From the NCBI RefSeq assembly GCF_013409305.1, contig NZ_JACBZJ010000001.1:3658001-3722000 (forward strand): a stretch of 64,000 bases of DNA. Direction: 5' to 3'. How positions within the stretch are numbered: the first letter of the stretch is position 1; every line of letters starts with the position of its first letter. The DNA is from Cellulomonas soli. Lineage in GTDB: Bacteria; Actinomycetota; Actinomycetes; Actinomycetales; Cellulomonadaceae. Of this stretch, positions 35,325 to 48,449 are shown one piece after another. The translations under genes were made by a program, and so were the position numbers. The notes beneath the pieces are model-generated. The model was not told the origin of the DNA and did no database searches. It was given only the letters and a program-made list of their open reading frames with translations.

Positions 35325-35888
35325 GTGGCGACCACCAACGACCTGAAGAACGGCACCGTGCTGCGCATCGACGGCCAGCTGTGGACCGTCGTGGAGTTCC
35401 AGCACGTCAAGCCCGGCAAGGGTGGCGCCTTCGTCCGCACCAAGCTCAAGAACGTCCTGTCCGGCAAGGTCGTCGACCGGACGTTCAACGCCGGCCTGAA
35501 GGTCGAGACGGCGAACGTCGACAAGCGCGACATGCAGTACCTGTACAAGGACGGCACGGACTTCGTGTTCATGGACACGGACACCTACGACCAGCTGAAC
35601 ATCTCCGAGACGGTCGTCGGCGACGTCTCGCACTTCCTCCTGGAGAACCAGAACGCCCTGGTCGCCACGAACGAGGGTGTGCCGCTCTACGTCGAGCTGC
35701 CCCCGTCGGTCACGCTCCTGGTCACCTACACCGAGCCCGGCCTGCAGGGCGACCGCTCGTCGGCCGGCACCAAGCCCGCCACGCTCGAGACCGGCTACGA
35801 GATCCAGGTCCCGCTGTTCCTCGAGTCGAACACCAAGGTCAAGGTGGACACGCGCGACGGCAGCTACCTCGGCCGTGTGAACGACTGA
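35325..35888 (+). CDS. efp: Translation elongation factor P
   Basis: 187 residues, GTG 35325 preceded by AGGAAG. Three beta-barrel domains. The loop PGKGGAF at about 29-35 carries the lysine that is modified in some bacteria; C-terminal signatures [18 protein letters not shown] and [13 protein letters not shown] are typical. EF-P rescues ribosomes stalled at polyproline. PilT, RsmB and others here contain Pro-rich stretches. nusB begins 1 nt after the stop, a conserved actinobacterial pair. Confidence 0.96.
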   Translation: MATTNDLKNGTVLRIDGQLWTVVEFQHVKPGKGGAFVRTKLKNVLSGKVVDRTFNAGLKVETANVDKRDMQYLYKDGTDFVFMDTDTYDQLNISETVVGDVSHFLLENQNALVATNEGVPLYVELPPSVTLLVTYTEPGLQGDRSSAGTKPATLETGYEIQVPLFLESNTKVKVDTRDGSYLGRVND

Positions 35889-35889
35889 G

Positions 35890-36306
35890 GTGGGCGCCCG
35901 CACCAAGGCTCGCAAGCGCGCGCTCGACGTCCTCTTCGAGGCCGAGCAGCGCGGGGTCGACCCGATCACGCTGCTCGCCCAGCGGATCGCCGACCCGGGT
36001 GCCCAGACCTCGCTGCCGCAGTACGCGGTGGACCTGGTCGAGGGTGTCGTCGCGCACGCCGAGCGGATCGACGAGCTGATCTCGACGCACGCGCACGGCT
36101 GGACGATCGAGCGGATGCCCGCGGTCGACCGGGTCCTGCTGCGCATGGGCGTCTGGGAGGTCCTCTTCAACGACGACGTCCCCGACGCGGTCGCGGTCGA
36201 CGAGGCCGTCGAGCTGGCGAAGTCGCTGTCCACCGACGACTCGCCCGCGTTCGTCAACGGCCTGCTCGGCCGGATCGTCGACCTCAAGCCGACGCTGCTC
36301 GCCTGA
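35890..36306 (+). CDS. nusB: Transcription antitermination factor NusB
   Basis: 138 residues, all-helical NusB fold: GARTKARKRALDVLFEAEQR at the N-terminus (boxA RNA-binding arginine-rich), RVLLRMGVWEVLF and AVDEAVELAKSLSTDDSPAFVNGLLGRI at the C-terminus. It binds boxA with S10 in rRNA antitermination. Coupled to efp and facing the convergent GGDEF-EAL gene across a hairpin. Confidence 0.94.
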   Translation: MGARTKARKRALDVLFEAEQRGVDPITLLAQRIADPGAQTSLPQYAVDLVEGVVAHAERIDELISTHAHGWTIERMPAVDRVLLRMGVWEVLFNDDVPDAVAVDEAVELAKSLSTDDSPAFVNGLLGRIVDLKPTLLA

Positions 36307-36337
36307 GCCCACGCCCGACACCGGGCGACCGAACGAC

Positions 36338-36375
36338 ACGGACGCCGTCCACCCTGCGGGGCGGACGGGGTCCGT
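36338..36375. terminator. Bidirectional hairpin between nusB and the GGDEF-EAL gene
   Basis: ACGGAC (36338-36343) plus CCGTCC (36345-36350) pair with GGACGG (36363-36368) plus GTCCGT (36370-36375): 12 bp with one G-G mismatch. It lies between convergent genes and can serve both. Confidence 0.65.
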
Positions 36376-36431
36376 CGTGCTGCGGGAGGAGGGGAGAGGC
36401 CCCGTCGTCAGGGTGTCGGCGTCGGCCGGCG

Positions 36432-38663
36432 TCAGAACGTCGACGGCGGCACGAGCGGACGTGGCCGGGGGCCACGCACCGGGACGGTCGCGGCGGCGCG
36501 GCCGAGCATGTTGCCCTGCACGTGCGGCACGCCGAGCTCGACGAGCGCCGTCAGCTCGGCGACCCCCTCGACCCCCTCGGCGACGATGTCCAGGTCGTGC
36601 GAGCGCGCCAGCTCGACGATCGTGCGCAGCACGGCCCGGCCACGGACCGTGCCGACCTCCTTGACGAAGGACCGGTCGATCTTGAGCACGTCGACGGGCA
36701 GCCGGGCCAGGCGGGCCAGGGAGCTGTAGCCCGTCCCGAAGTCGTCGAGAGCGATCCGTGCCCCCCGCGCCCGCAGAGCCTCGAGGACGGGCACCGCGGA
36801 CCCCGCCCGCAGGATCGTCGTCTCGGTGATCTCCAGCGTCAGGTGCTCCCAGTAGGCGTCGCCCCAGGCCTCGCTGACCTGCTCGAGGAAGTCGGGCTCC
36901 GCGAGCTGGCGGGCCGCCACGTTGACCGCCACCGGGATCTGGAAGCGGTCGAGCGCCCGCCGGGCCTGCTTGAGCACGGACAGGCCGATCGGCACGATCA
37001 GCCCGGTGTCCTCCGCGAGCGGAAGCCAGTCGGCGGGCAGCAGCACCCGGCCGTGGTGCTCCCACCGCGCGAGGGTCTCGACGCTGACGACCTCGAGCGT
37101 GATCGCATCCGCGACCGGTTGGAAGTAGGCCTTGAAGCGCCCTTCGGTGACCGCGGCCTCCAGCTCGCTGCGCCGGTGGTGCTCGGAGGCGACCCGTCGG
37201 CGCAGCGCCCGGTCGAAAACCCGGTAGCCGGACGCCGTGCGCTTGGCCTCGAGCATCGCGGTGTCCGCCTGCCGGAGCAGACCGTCAGGGTCGATCACGT
37301 CGCCCGGGTCCCATGCGGCCACGCCGACCGTCAGCTGCGCGTTCAGGGTCTCGGCGGGACCGAGCGCTGCGAAGTCCTGCCGCAGCGCGCGTGCGAGGGT
37401 CAGCAGGTCGGCGTCGGACGCAGCCCTGGGCACGACGAGCACGAACTCGTCACCGCCGAGCCGCCCGACGAACCACCCGTCCAGGCACGCCGCGCGCAGG
37501 AAGTGCCCGACCCGGATCAGCAGGTCGTCGCCGCGTGCGTGGCCGTGCTTGTCGTTGACCGACTTGAAGCCGTCGACGTCGCAGTACACGAGCGCGACCC
37601 GGGTGCGTTCGACGTTCGCCTGCTCGAGGATCTCGGCGAGGTGCTTGTCGACGGCGTGCCGGTTCGGCAGCCCGGTCAGCGCGTCGGTGAACGCCGTACG
37701 GCTCAACCGGTGCGCGAGGGCGTGCCGCTCGGCGGCTGCGGAGACGATCTGGGCGAGGTCGAGCAGGAACGCCCGGGCCTCGGGGGTGCGGTGGGTGCCC
37801 TCGGCGGAGAACAGCTCGGCGACGAACCGGCCCTGGGACAGCGGGCGCAGCGAACCCTGCAGCTCGGGGTCGCCGAGCAGCTCGCGGGCGGCGTCCCGGG
37901 CGCGCAGCAGCAGGGTCTCGGGCTCCTTGACGAACCAGGCCGTGTTCGACAGCCGCGCGATCACGTCGTGCATCTGGCGCTGACGGGTCGCGTGCAGCTG
38001 CGCGCGACGCATCTGGCGCAGCGCGAAGACCTCCAGCACGCCGGCGAGCGGCAGCGGCCATAGGCCGAGCAGGCCCGGTCCTGCGGCCCCGTCCGGGAGC
38101 GCGGAGCCGACCGTGAGGGCGACGACCGAGATCGTGCCGCCCACCACGAGCGTGAGCCCGCGCGCCGTCATGGAGCGGCTGCCGGCCGCGACGACGAGGT
38201 AGGAGACGACCACCGCGATCGGCGCGACGAGCGTCGCGACGCCGACCTGAGGCAGGAGCACGACGTCGGGCAGCCAGGTGGTCCAGGCGGAGGGCAGCAC
38301 GGCCAGCACCGCCCAGGTCAGGCGCAGGGCGAGCAGGGCGGTGGTCGTGAGCACCCAGGGGCGGACCGTCGGCCCGTCGGTGAGTGCGCGCATGGTGGGC
38401 AGCGCGAGCAGGACGATCGCGGCCACGAGCAGCACACGGACGAGCTCGACGCCCGTGACGAGCGCGGAGGGTCCGATCATGGGCAGCAGGCCGCCGAGCA
38501 GCAGCTCGGTGGCGATCACGGCGGACGAGCTGAGCGCCCAGAAGGCGCCGACGTCGCGCTGCTCCCCCCGCCACCACAGCCAGTGGGAGGCGCAGAAGCC
38601 ACCCACCACCCCCGCGCCGAGCAGCTGGAGGATCGTGACCCACGTCAGGGAGGGATCCAGCAC
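36432..38663 (-). CDS. Seven-TM GGDEF-EAL cyclic di-GMP enzyme
   Basis: 743 residues, GTG start (complement of 38661-38663) with GAGAGGA upstream. Seven predicted helices (1-217) form a membrane sensor, then a linker, a GGDEF domain with intact GGDEF near 404-408 but no RxxD inhibitory site, and an EAL domain (about 505-740). The EAL triplet reads ETL; the other key motifs are present (DDFGTGYSSL, KIDRSFV, EGVE, ITET), so phosphodiesterase activity is plausible. A dual enzyme is possible. The PilB MshEN-type motifs 22 kb away are a potential local target. It is monocistronic, divergent from pyrR. Confidence 0.9.
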   Translation of the reverse strand: MLDPSLTWVTILQLLGAGVVGGFCASHWLWWRGEQRDVGAFWALSSSAVIATELLLGGLLPMIGPSALVTGVELVRVLLVAAIVLLALPTMRALTDGPTVRPWVLTTTALLALRLTWAVLAVLPSAWTTWLPDVVLLPQVGVATLVAPIAVVVSYLVVAAGSRSMTARGLTLVVGGTISVVALTVGSALPDGAAGPGLLGLWPLPLAGVLEVFALRQMRRAQLHATRQRQMHDVIARLSNTAWFVKEPETLLLRARDAARELLGDPELQGSLRPLSQGRFVAELFSAEGTHRTPEARAFLLDLAQIVSAAAERHALAHRLSRTAFTDALTGLPNRHAVDKHLAEILEQANVERTRVALVYCDVDGFKSVNDKHGHARGDDLLIRVGHFLRAACLDGWFVGRLGGDEFVLVVPRAASDADLLTLARALRQDFAALGPAETLNAQLTVGVAAWDPGDVIDPDGLLRQADTAMLEAKRTASGYRVFDRALRRRVASEHHRRSELEAAVTEGRFKAYFQPVADAITLEVVSVETLARWEHHGRVLLPADWLPLAEDTGLIVPIGLSVLKQARRALDRFQIPVAVNVAARQLAEPDFLEQVSEAWGDAYWEHLTLEITETTILRAGSAVPVLEALRARGARIALDDFGTGYSSLARLARLPVDVLKIDRSFVKEVGTVRGRAVLRTIVELARSHDLDIVAEGVEGVAELTALVELGVPHVQGNMLGRAAATVPVRGPRPRPLVPPSTF

Positions 38664-38670
38664 GTTCCTC

Positions 38671-38698
38671 TCATCGGTCGCTCGGTGGCCGTGGTGAA
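38671..38698 (-). promoter_or_regulatory. Weak sigma-28-like element before the GGDEF-EAL gene
   Basis: On the minus strand ACCGATGA (38671-38678) lies 7 nt before the GTG start, with TTCACCAC (or TCACCACG) 11-12 nt upstream of it. The -10-like half matches the pilus elements well and the -35-like half poorly. If used, the transcript would begin at about the start codon. Confidence 0.25.
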
Positions 38699-38908
38699 GG
38701 TCTCGGCCGGGTGACGGACCCTCGGTCCGCAGGTCGTCGCCACGCTACCGGGTGGCGTACCGGGAGGTTCAGGACCCTTCGGGAGCGCCGGGTGCTCCCA
38801 CCCGTCCGATCGTGCGGGTGGTCGACGTCACGTCCGTGGTCGACGCCGCGCCGGACGTCGAGCGCGGGGCGCTCCGGCGGCGCGTTACTCTGACGGCCGA
38901 CAGACATT

Positions 38909-38943
38909 CCTTTAAGGCCCGTCCTGTGAGGCGGGGAAGGAGG
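38909..38943 (+). promoter_or_regulatory. PyrR-binding RNA hairpin over the pyrR ribosome-binding site
   Basis: GTCCTGTGAGGC (38921-38932) fits the PyrR binding-loop consensus ARUCCNGNGAGGYU, except for its first base. It is closed by CCCG (38918-38921) / CGGG (38932-38935) and an outer CCTT/AAGG pairing (38909-38912/38937-38940). The 3' arm runs into the ribosome-binding site AAGGAGGG. This layout fits UMP-dependent translational repression of the pyr operon by PyrR rather than a terminator switch, as reported for mycobacteria. A TACTCT (38886-38891) may be the -10 box. Confidence 0.75.
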
Positions 38944-38951
38944 GTCGCCGG

Positions 38952-39563
38952 ATGAGCTCTGGCACACCTGCACCTACGGACGGTCAGACCGTCGCCTCGA
39001 CCGTGGTCCTCGGGCCGGCGGAGATCGCACGCGCACTGACGCGCATCGCGCACGAGGTCCTCGAACGCAACAAGGGCGCCGCTGACGTCGTGCTGCTCGG
39101 CATCCCGACACGGGGGCTGCCGTTGGCCCGCAGGCTCGCGGAACGTCTGGTCGCGGTGGAGCCGGGGCTGGCGGGCACCGATCCTGACCTGCTGGTCGGC
39201 AGCCTCGACGTGACGATGTACCGCGACGACCTCGCGCACCACCCGACGCGCAGCATCGGCGCCACCCAGGAGCCCGACGGCGGTCTCGACGGCAAGGTGG
39301 TCGTCCTCGTGGACGACGTCCTGTACTCCGGGCGGACGATCCGTGCGGCGCTGGACGCGATCAGCGACCTGGGTCGGCCCCGGGCGGTGCAGCTCGCCGC
39401 GCTGGTCGACCGGGGTCACCGCGAGCTGCCGATCCGCGCGGACTACGTCGGCAAGAACCTGCCCACCTCGCACACCGAGCGGGTGCGCGTGCTGCTCGAG
39501 GAGATCGACGGACGCGACGCGGTCCTCATCGAGGGTGACGCAGCCGAGGGGGGCGCACGATGA
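38952..39563 (+). CDS. pyrR: Pyrimidine operon regulator / uracil phosphoribosyltransferase
   Basis: 203 residues. The PRPP-binding loop [20 protein letters not shown] (about 116-135), TMYRDDLA and [15 protein letters not shown] are diagnostic. PyrR senses UMP/PRPP and binds pyr mRNA; the matching RNA loop is seen just upstream of its own start. First gene of the operon, overlapping pyrB by 4 nt. Confidence 0.95.
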   Translation: MSSGTPAPTDGQTVASTVVLGPAEIARALTRIAHEVLERNKGAADVVLLGIPTRGLPLARRLAERLVAVEPGLAGTDPDLLVGSLDVTMYRDDLAHHPTRSIGATQEPDGGLDGKVVVLVDDVLYSGRTIRAALDAISDLGRPRAVQLAALVDRGHRELPIRADYVGKNLPTSHTERVRVLLEEIDGRDAVLIEGDAAEGGAR

Positions 39564-40606
39564 GACACCTGCTCTCAGCCGCCGACCTGGACCTCGCCGA
39601 GGCCGTGCACGTGCTGGACACGGCGGGGCAGATGGCCGCGACCCAGGCGCGCGAGATCAAGAAGCTGCCCACGCTGCGCGGACGCACCGTGGTGAACCTC
39701 TTCTTCGAGGACTCCACCCGGACGCGCATCTCGTTCGAGACGGCCGCCAAGCGGCTGTCGGCGGACGTCATCAACTTCTCCGCGAAGGGCTCGAGCGTCT
39801 CCAAGGGGGAGTCCCTCAAGGACACGGCCCTCACGCTGCAGGCCATGGGCGCCGACGCGGTGGTCATCCGGCACCAGTCCTCGGGTGCGCCGCACACGCT
39901 GGCCCGGTCCGGGTGGACGCACGGCGCGGTGGTCAACGCGGGCGACGGCACCCACCAGCACCCGACCCAGGCGCTGCTCGACGCCTACACGCTGCGCCGG
40001 CACCTGGTCGGCGCGAGCGGGCGTGACGACGTCACGGGCCGTGACCTGGCCGGTCTCAAGGTGGCGATCGTCGGCGACGTGCTGCACAGCCGGGTCGCCC
40101 GCTCGAACGTGCAGCTGCTGCACACCCTGGGCGCGCAGGTCACCCTGGTCGCGCCGCCGACGCTCGTGCCCGTGGGCGTGGAGGCCTGGCCGGCCCGCGT
40201 GTCCTACCACCTGGACGAGGTCGTCGAGGAGGTGCAGCCGGACGCGATCATGATGCTGCGCGTGCAGCGCGAGCGGATGTCCAGCGCGGGCGGTGGGTTC
40301 TTCCCCAGCCCGCTGGAGTACACGCGCGGCTACGGGCTCGACGCCCGTCGGCTCGCGGCGATGCCGGAGCACGCGATCGTGCTGCACCCCGGGCCGATGA
40401 ACCGCGGGCTCGAGATCTCCGCCGAGGCGGCCGACTCGCCGCGTGCGGTGATCGTCGAGCAGGTGGCGAACGGTGTGGCCGTGCGGATGGCGGTGCTGTA
40501 CCTGCTGCTGTCCGGCTCGGGGCCGGAGCACCGCGGTGGACCAGGGACGAGCGCGGGCGTGCCGGAAGGCAGCCTGTCGACGGACGAGACGAAGGTGGAG
40601 GCATGA
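39560..40606 (+). CDS. pyrB: Aspartate carbamoyltransferase catalytic subunit
   Basis: 348 residues. Carbamoyl-phosphate motif [41 protein letters not shown] and [11 protein letters not shown] are all present. Forms N-carbamoyl-aspartate. No pyrI is present, as usual for Actinobacteria. The C-terminus carries ~35 extra residues rich in Gly/Ser. Overlaps pyrR and pyrC by 4 nt each. Confidence 0.96.
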   Translation: MRHLLSAADLDLAEAVHVLDTAGQMAATQAREIKKLPTLRGRTVVNLFFEDSTRTRISFETAAKRLSADVINFSAKGSSVSKGESLKDTALTLQAMGADAVVIRHQSSGAPHTLARSGWTHGAVVNAGDGTHQHPTQALLDAYTLRRHLVGASGRDDVTGRDLAGLKVAIVGDVLHSRVARSNVQLLHTLGAQVTLVAPPTLVPVGVEAWPARVSYHLDEVVEEVQPDAIMMLRVQRERMSSAGGGFFPSPLEYTRGYGLDARRLAAMPEHAIVLHPGPMNRGLEISAEAADSPRAVIVEQVANGVAVRMAVLYLLLSGSGPEHRGGPGTSAGVPEGSLSTDETKVEA

Positions 40607-41925
40607 GCACGAGCTACCTGCTGCGAGGGGTCGCGCCGCTGGGCGGACCGGCGACCGACGTGCTCCTGGCCGACGGCGTGATCGCCGCGATCGGCGCCGA
40701 CGCCGGCGCCGGCGCGGTGGACGTGACCGTGGTCGAGGGAGCCGGGCTCGTGCTGCTGCCCGGACTGGTCGACCTGCACACCCACCTGCGGGAGCCGGGT
40801 CGTGAGGACGCCGAGACCGTCTGGTCGGGCACGCGCGCCGCGGCGCTCGGCGGTTTCACCGCGGTGCACGCGATGGCGAACACGAACCCGACCCAGGACA
40901 CCGCCGGTGTCGTCGAGCAGGTGTGGCGGCTGGGCCGCGACGCCGGCTGGGTCGACGTGCACCCCGTCGGCGCCGTGACGGTGGGTCTCGAGGGCGAGCG
41001 CCTGGCCGAGCTGGGGGCGATGGCGCAGTCGGCCGCGCGTGTGCGGGTGTTCTCCGACGACGGCCGGTGCGTGCACGACCCGGTCGTGATGCGCCGCGCG
41101 CTGGAGTACGTCAAGGCGTTCGACGGCGTGGTCGCCCAGCACGCGCAGGAGCCGCGCCTCACCGAGGGCTCGCAGATGCACGAGGGCGTCGTCTCGGCCG
41201 AGCTGGGTCTGGCCGGTTGGCCGGCCGTCGCCGAGGAGGCGATCGTCGCCCGCGACGTGCTGCTCGCCGAGCACGTCGGTTCGCGGCTGCACGTGTGCCA
41301 CCTGTCGACCGCCGGGTCGGTGGAGATCGTCCGCTGGGCCAAGTCCCGTGGCATCGACGTGACCGCCGAGGCCACGCCGCACCACCTGGCGCTGACCGAC
41401 GAGGAGGTGCGCGGCTACGACCCCGTGTTCAAGGTCAACCCGCCGCTGCGCACGCAGGCCGACGTCGACGCCGTCCGTGACGGGCTGGCCGACGGCACGA
41501 TCGACATCGTCGCGACCGACCACGCCCCGCACACCCGTGAGGACAAGGACTGCGAGTGGGCGGCCGCCGCGTTCGGCATGACCGGCCTGGAGACGGTGCT
41601 GTCCGTGGTCCAGCAGACCATGGTCGACACGGGCCGCTTCACCTGGGCGGACGTGGCGCGCGTCCTGTCGCAGGCACCCGCGCAGATCGGTCGGGTCGCC
41701 GACCACGGGCGACCGATCGCGGTCGGTGAACCGGCGAACCTCGTGCTGGTCGACCCGGCCGCCCGCCGGGTGGTGGTCCCCGAGGAGCAGGCGTCCAAGA
41801 GCGCGAACTCGCCGCTGCGCGGCCGTGAGCTGCCGGGACGCGTCGTGGCGACGTTCCTGCGCGGCCGCGCGACCGTCCTCGACGGCGTGGCCGTGCCCGC
41901 GACGATCACGGCGGGGGTGCGCTGA
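40603..41925 (+). CDS. pyrC: Dihydroorotase
   Basis: 440 residues, class I (long) dihydroorotase of the amidohydrolase family. Metal site [10 protein letters not shown] near 59-68, the [12 protein letters not shown] and [10 protein letters not shown] histidines, and DHAPHT with the catalytic Asp are present. It closes carbamoyl-aspartate to dihydroorotate. Coupled to pyrB and to a small membrane-protein gene. Confidence 0.96.
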   Translation: MSTSYLLRGVAPLGGPATDVLLADGVIAAIGADAGAGAVDVTVVEGAGLVLLPGLVDLHTHLREPGREDAETVWSGTRAAALGGFTAVHAMANTNPTQDTAGVVEQVWRLGRDAGWVDVHPVGAVTVGLEGERLAELGAMAQSAARVRVFSDDGRCVHDPVVMRRALEYVKAFDGVVAQHAQEPRLTEGSQMHEGVVSAELGLAGWPAVAEEAIVARDVLLAEHVGSRLHVCHLSTAGSVEIVRWAKSRGIDVTAEATPHHLALTDEEVRGYDPVFKVNPPLRTQADVDAVRDGLADGTIDIVATDHAPHTREDKDCEWAAAAFGMTGLETVLSVVQQTMVDTGRFTWADVARVLSQAPAQIGRVADHGRPIAVGEPANLVLVDPAARRVVVPEEQASKSANSPLRGRELPGRVVATFLRGRATVLDGVAVPATITAGVR

Positions 41926-42476
41926 TGCCCACCCCGGTCTCGATCGCGCTGCTCGTCCTGCTCCTGGCGCTGGTGCTGCTCGGCATGCGTGCCGGGTGGC
42001 GCGCGCGCACCCGCCGCACCGGCGAGGTCGTGCCCGCCCTGCCGGCGGCCCCGGCCGACCTCGGCGAGGCGCGCACACCCGCCCTCGAGGCGGTCTACGT
42101 GTCCTCGACGCGGGCGGGCGACTGGCTCGACCGCGTCACCGCGCACGAGCTGGGGGAGCGCAGCGCCGCCCACGTGCAGGTGTGGGATGCCGGCGTGACC
42201 ATCGCCCGTGAGGGCGTCGCCGACGTCTTCGTCCCGACCGAGGCGTTGCGGGCGGCCGGCACCGCCCCGGGCATCGCGGGCAAGGTCGTCGGCCGCGACG
42301 GGATCGTGCTGCTGACCTGGCTGCCCGCCCCCGAGGACGGCCGCGGTCTGGACACGGGGCTCCACACGCGGCACGCAGCCGACCGGGAGGTCCTGGTCGC
42401 CGCGGCGCGCGCACTCATCGACACGACGGCCGGCGAACCCGCGCCCGCGCAGGACCAGCAGGAGGAGACGGCATGA
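41925..42476 (+). CDS. Membrane-anchored PH-like protein in the pyr operon
   Basis: 183 residues. One N-terminal helix (about 6-24), a basic linker, then a beta-rich domain ([56 protein letters not shown]) compatible with a PH-like fold, and an acidic tail. Its place between pyrC and carA is conserved; the mycobacterial counterpart, from memory, is Rv1382. Function unknown; no pyrimidine role is evident. Overlaps both neighbours by 1-4 nt. Confidence 0.75.
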   Translation: MPTPVSIALLVLLLALVLLGMRAGWRARTRRTGEVVPALPAAPADLGEARTPALEAVYVSSTRAGDWLDRVTAHELGERSAAHVQVWDAGVTIAREGVADVFVPTEALRAAGTAPGIAGKVVGRDGIVLLTWLPAPEDGRGLDTGLHTRHAADREVLVAAARALIDTTAGEPAPAQDQQEETA

Positions 42477-43626
42477 CCGACGCAGTGCTCGTGCTCGAGG
42501 ACGGCCGCACGTACCGCGGACAGGCGTACGGCGCGGTCGGGACGACGCTCGGCGAGATCGTCTTCAACACCGGGATGACCGGCTACCAGGAGACGCTGAC
42601 CGACCCGTCGTACCACCGGCAGATCGTCGTGATGACCGCCCCGCACATCGGCAACACGGGCGTGAACGACGAGGACCAGGAGTCGGCCCGCATCTGGGTC
42701 GCCGGCTACGTGGTGCGCGACCCCGCACGGCGGGCGTCCAACTGGCGCTCGGCCCGCACGCTCGACGACGACCTGGTCGCCCAGGGCATCGTCGGCATCA
42801 GCGGGATCGACACCCGCGCGCTGACCCGGCACCTGCGCGAGCGCGGCGTGATGCGCGCCGGCATCTTCTCGGGCGAGGCGCTGCTGGCCGACGGGCGTCG
42901 CCGTGACGACGACGACCTGCTCGCGCAGGTCCTGGCCGCACCGCAGATGGCGGGAGCCGACCTGGCCGGCGAGGTCTCCACCGAGCAGCCGTACGTCGTC
43001 GAGCCGGCCGGTGCGCCCGTGGCGACCGTCGTCGCGGTGGACCTCGGCATCAAGGCGATGACCCCGCAGCGCATGGCCGAGCGCGGCATCCGCGTGCACG
43101 TCGTGCCCTCGACGGCGACGATCGAGCGGGTCCTCGCGCTCGAGCCTGACGGCGTCTTCTTCTCCAACGGCCCCGGTGACCCGGCGGCCGCCACGCACGA
43201 GATCGACCTGCTGCGCGACGTCCTCGACCGGCGGATCCCGTTCTTCGGGATCTGCTACGGCAACCAGCTGCTCGGCCGGGCGTTCGGCTTCGGCACGTAC
43301 AAGCTGGGCTACGGGCACCGCGGCGTGAACCAGCCGGTCCTCGACCGCGCCACCGGCAAGGTGGAGATCACGGCCCACAACCACGGCTTCGCGGTCGACG
43401 CCCCGCTCGACGGGCCGAGCGTCGCCCCCCACGAGGGGGGCCGCTACGGCCGGGTCGTCGTCTCGCACGTGGACCTCAACGACGACGTCGTGGAGGGTCT
43501 GCAGGCGCTGGACCTGCCGGCATTCTCGGTGCAGTACCACCCGGAGGCCGCCGCGGGCCCGCACGACGCCGCGTACCTCTTCGACCGCTTCCTCGACCTC
43601 ATGAACGAGAAGAAGGGTGCCGCCTG

Positions 43627-43627
<1 letters not shown>
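42473..43627 (+). CDS. carA: Carbamoyl-phosphate synthase small subunit (glutaminase)
   Basis: 384 residues. N-terminal CarA domain ([20 protein letters not shown]) and C-terminal class I glutamine amidotransferase: nucleophile Cys in [12 protein letters not shown], with His and Glu in VQYHPEA. In many homologues the motif reads GICLGHQ; here Asn replaces that His. Supplies ammonia to CarB. Overlaps carB by 1 nt. Confidence 0.95.
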
Positions 43628-46958
<3,331 letters not shown>

Positions 46959-46962
<4 letters not shown>

Positions 46963-47855
46963 GCGTCCTGGACGAGGGCGCTCCGAGGCCGGGGGAGCGG
47001 CCGACCTTCGGCGCGCGCCTGGGCGCAGCGATGGATTCTCACGGTCCGCTGTGCGTCGGCATCGACCCGCACCCCGGCCTGCTGGCCGCCTGGGGGCTCG
47101 GCGACGACGTCGACGGCCTGCGCCGGTTCGCCCTGACCGTGCTCGACGCGGTGGGTGGACGGGTGGCCGCCGTGAAGCCGCAGTCGGCGCTGTTCGAGCG
47201 GCACGGGTCGGCCGGGGTCGCGGTGCTCGAGGAGGTCGTCGCCGCAGGCCGTGACCTCGGCACGCTCGTTGTCGTGGACGCCAAGCGGGGTGACATCGGC
47301 TCGACGATGGCCGCCTACGCGGACGCCTACCTGCGCGACGGCTCCCCGCTGGCGGGCGACGCGCTCACGGTGTCCCCGTTCCTCGGCTTCGGCTCGCTCG
47401 CGCCGGCCGTGGAGGCTGCCGCGGCCACCGGGCGCGGGCTGTTCGTGCTGGCGCTGACCTCCAACCCGGAGGGTGCCGCCGTCCAGCACGCGCGGGACTC
47501 GGCCGGTGTGGCGGTGGCCACCCGGATCGCCGCCGAGGCCGGGACGCTCAACCGTGCCGAGATCGACCGGTCGGGTGCGTCGCTCGGTTCGGTGGGGCTG
47601 GTGGTCGGTGCCACGATCGGCGACGCGGCTCGTCGGCTCGACCTCGACCTGGAGGCCGTCCACGGGCCGCTGCTGGCACCCGGGGTGGGTGCGCAAGGGG
47701 CCGGTCCGGCCGAGCTGGCCGCGGTGTTCGGCACGGCCCGGCAGGCCGTCCTGGCGTCGTCCTCCCGAGGTGTCCTCGCTGCCGGACCGGACCCGCAGCG
47801 GCTGCGCGAGGCGGCACGCCGGGGTGCGGACGAGGCGGCCGCGGCGCTGCGCTGA
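46959..47855 (+). CDS. pyrF: Orotidine 5'-phosphate decarboxylase, type 2
   Basis: 298 residues, the longer actinobacterial type 2 form. [13 protein letters not shown] at the N-terminus, [13 protein letters not shown], and the catalytic [13 protein letters not shown] (Asp-Lys-Asp set, about 106-118). It decarboxylates OMP to UMP. Last gene of the operon; pyrD is not in the window. Overlaps carB by 4 nt and is followed by a nested inverted repeat. Confidence 0.95.
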
Positions 47856-47862
47856 GACGCTC

Positions 47863-47925
47863 GGGTGCCACCCCTCGGTCCTCTCACGGGCCCGAGGTGC
47901 CCCGTCGACCCCTGTGGTGGCACCC
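47863..47925. terminator. Nested inverted repeat at the end of the pyr operon
   Basis: GGGTGCCACC (47863-47872) is a perfect complement of GGTGGCACCC (47916-47925). Inside the 43-nt loop CCTCGG (47873-47878) pairs with CCGAGG (47892-47897). It probably terminates the pyr transcript. The large outer loop is unusual for a plain terminator. Confidence 0.5.
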
Positions 47926-47975
47926 AGACCGTCCTGACCTGCGCGGGCAGTCCTTCACCCTCAAGGCCTGTCGCG

Positions 47976-48004
47976 TTGCCGAGGTCCCGGGGGGTCGCTA
48001 GTTT
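47976..48004 (+). promoter_or_regulatory. Putative housekeeping promoter of mihF
   Basis: TTGCCG (47976-47981), 17-nt spacer, TAGTTT (47999-48004), about 60 nt upstream of the mihF start. Good spacing; the AT-rich stretch TTTCTTAAT right after stands out in this GC-rich sequence. Confidence 0.5.
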
Positions 48005-48064
48005 CTTAATCACGGTCGCGCTGCTCAGCGTGGTCGCCGGCCCACTGACGAGAAGGTGACGCGC

Positions 48065-48376
48065 GTGGCTCTCCCCCCGCTGACTCCCGAACAACGCGCC
48101 GCAGCGCTCCAGAAGGCCGCCGCCGCCCGGCAGGCCCGCGCCGAGGTGAAGAACCGTCTCAAGTACTCCCAGGGCACGCTCTCCGAGGTGATCACCCTGG
48201 GTCAGCAGGACGAGACCATCGGCAAGCTCAAGGTCCTGGCACTCCTCGAGGCCCTGCCCGGTGTGGGCAAGGTCAAGGCTCGTGCGATCATCGAGGAGAT
48301 CGGCATCTCCGAGACGCGTCGTGTGCGTGGCCTGGGTCCCCACCAGGTGAAGGCCCTCGTCGAACGCTTCGGCTGA
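48065..48376 (+). CDS. mihF: Integration host factor, actinobacterial type (mIHF)
   Basis: 103 residues. Of two close GTG codons, 48065 is preferred: GAGAAGG lies 8 nt upstream and the N-terminus then reads [20 protein letters not shown] as in mycobacterial mIHF. The C-terminal half has the helix-two-turn-helix DNA-binding motif [18 protein letters not shown] and [19 protein letters not shown] nucleoid-associated protein needed for chromosome compaction and phage integration in mycobacteria. The mihF-gmk-rpoZ order is conserved. Confidence 0.94.
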   Translation: MALPPLTPEQRAAALQKAAAARQARAEVKNRLKYSQGTLSEVITLGQQDETIGKLKVLALLEALPGVGKVKARAIIEEIGISETRRVRGLGPHQVKALVERFG

Positions 48377-48389
48377 TCGCCCCGCCCGA

Positions 48390-48420
48390 GTCCCGGTCCG
48401 GCACTGCGCCGGGCCGGGAC
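48390..48420 (+). terminator. Hairpin between mihF and gmk
   Basis: A 13-bp stem (48390-48402 with 48408-48420; one G-T pair) and a 5-nt loop, 13 nt after mihF. It should lower read-through into gmk-rpoZ. Confidence 0.7.
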
Positions 48421-48449
48421 CTGCACGTCCGAGGAGCGACGCACCACCC

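Noticed and set aside
47959..47985. A further sigma-28-like element before mihF (TCAAGG followed by GCCGAGG)
   Set aside because: The spacing is about 9-10 nt rather than 12, and the CGAT core is missing. A TTGCCG-N17-TAGTTT promoter fits better.
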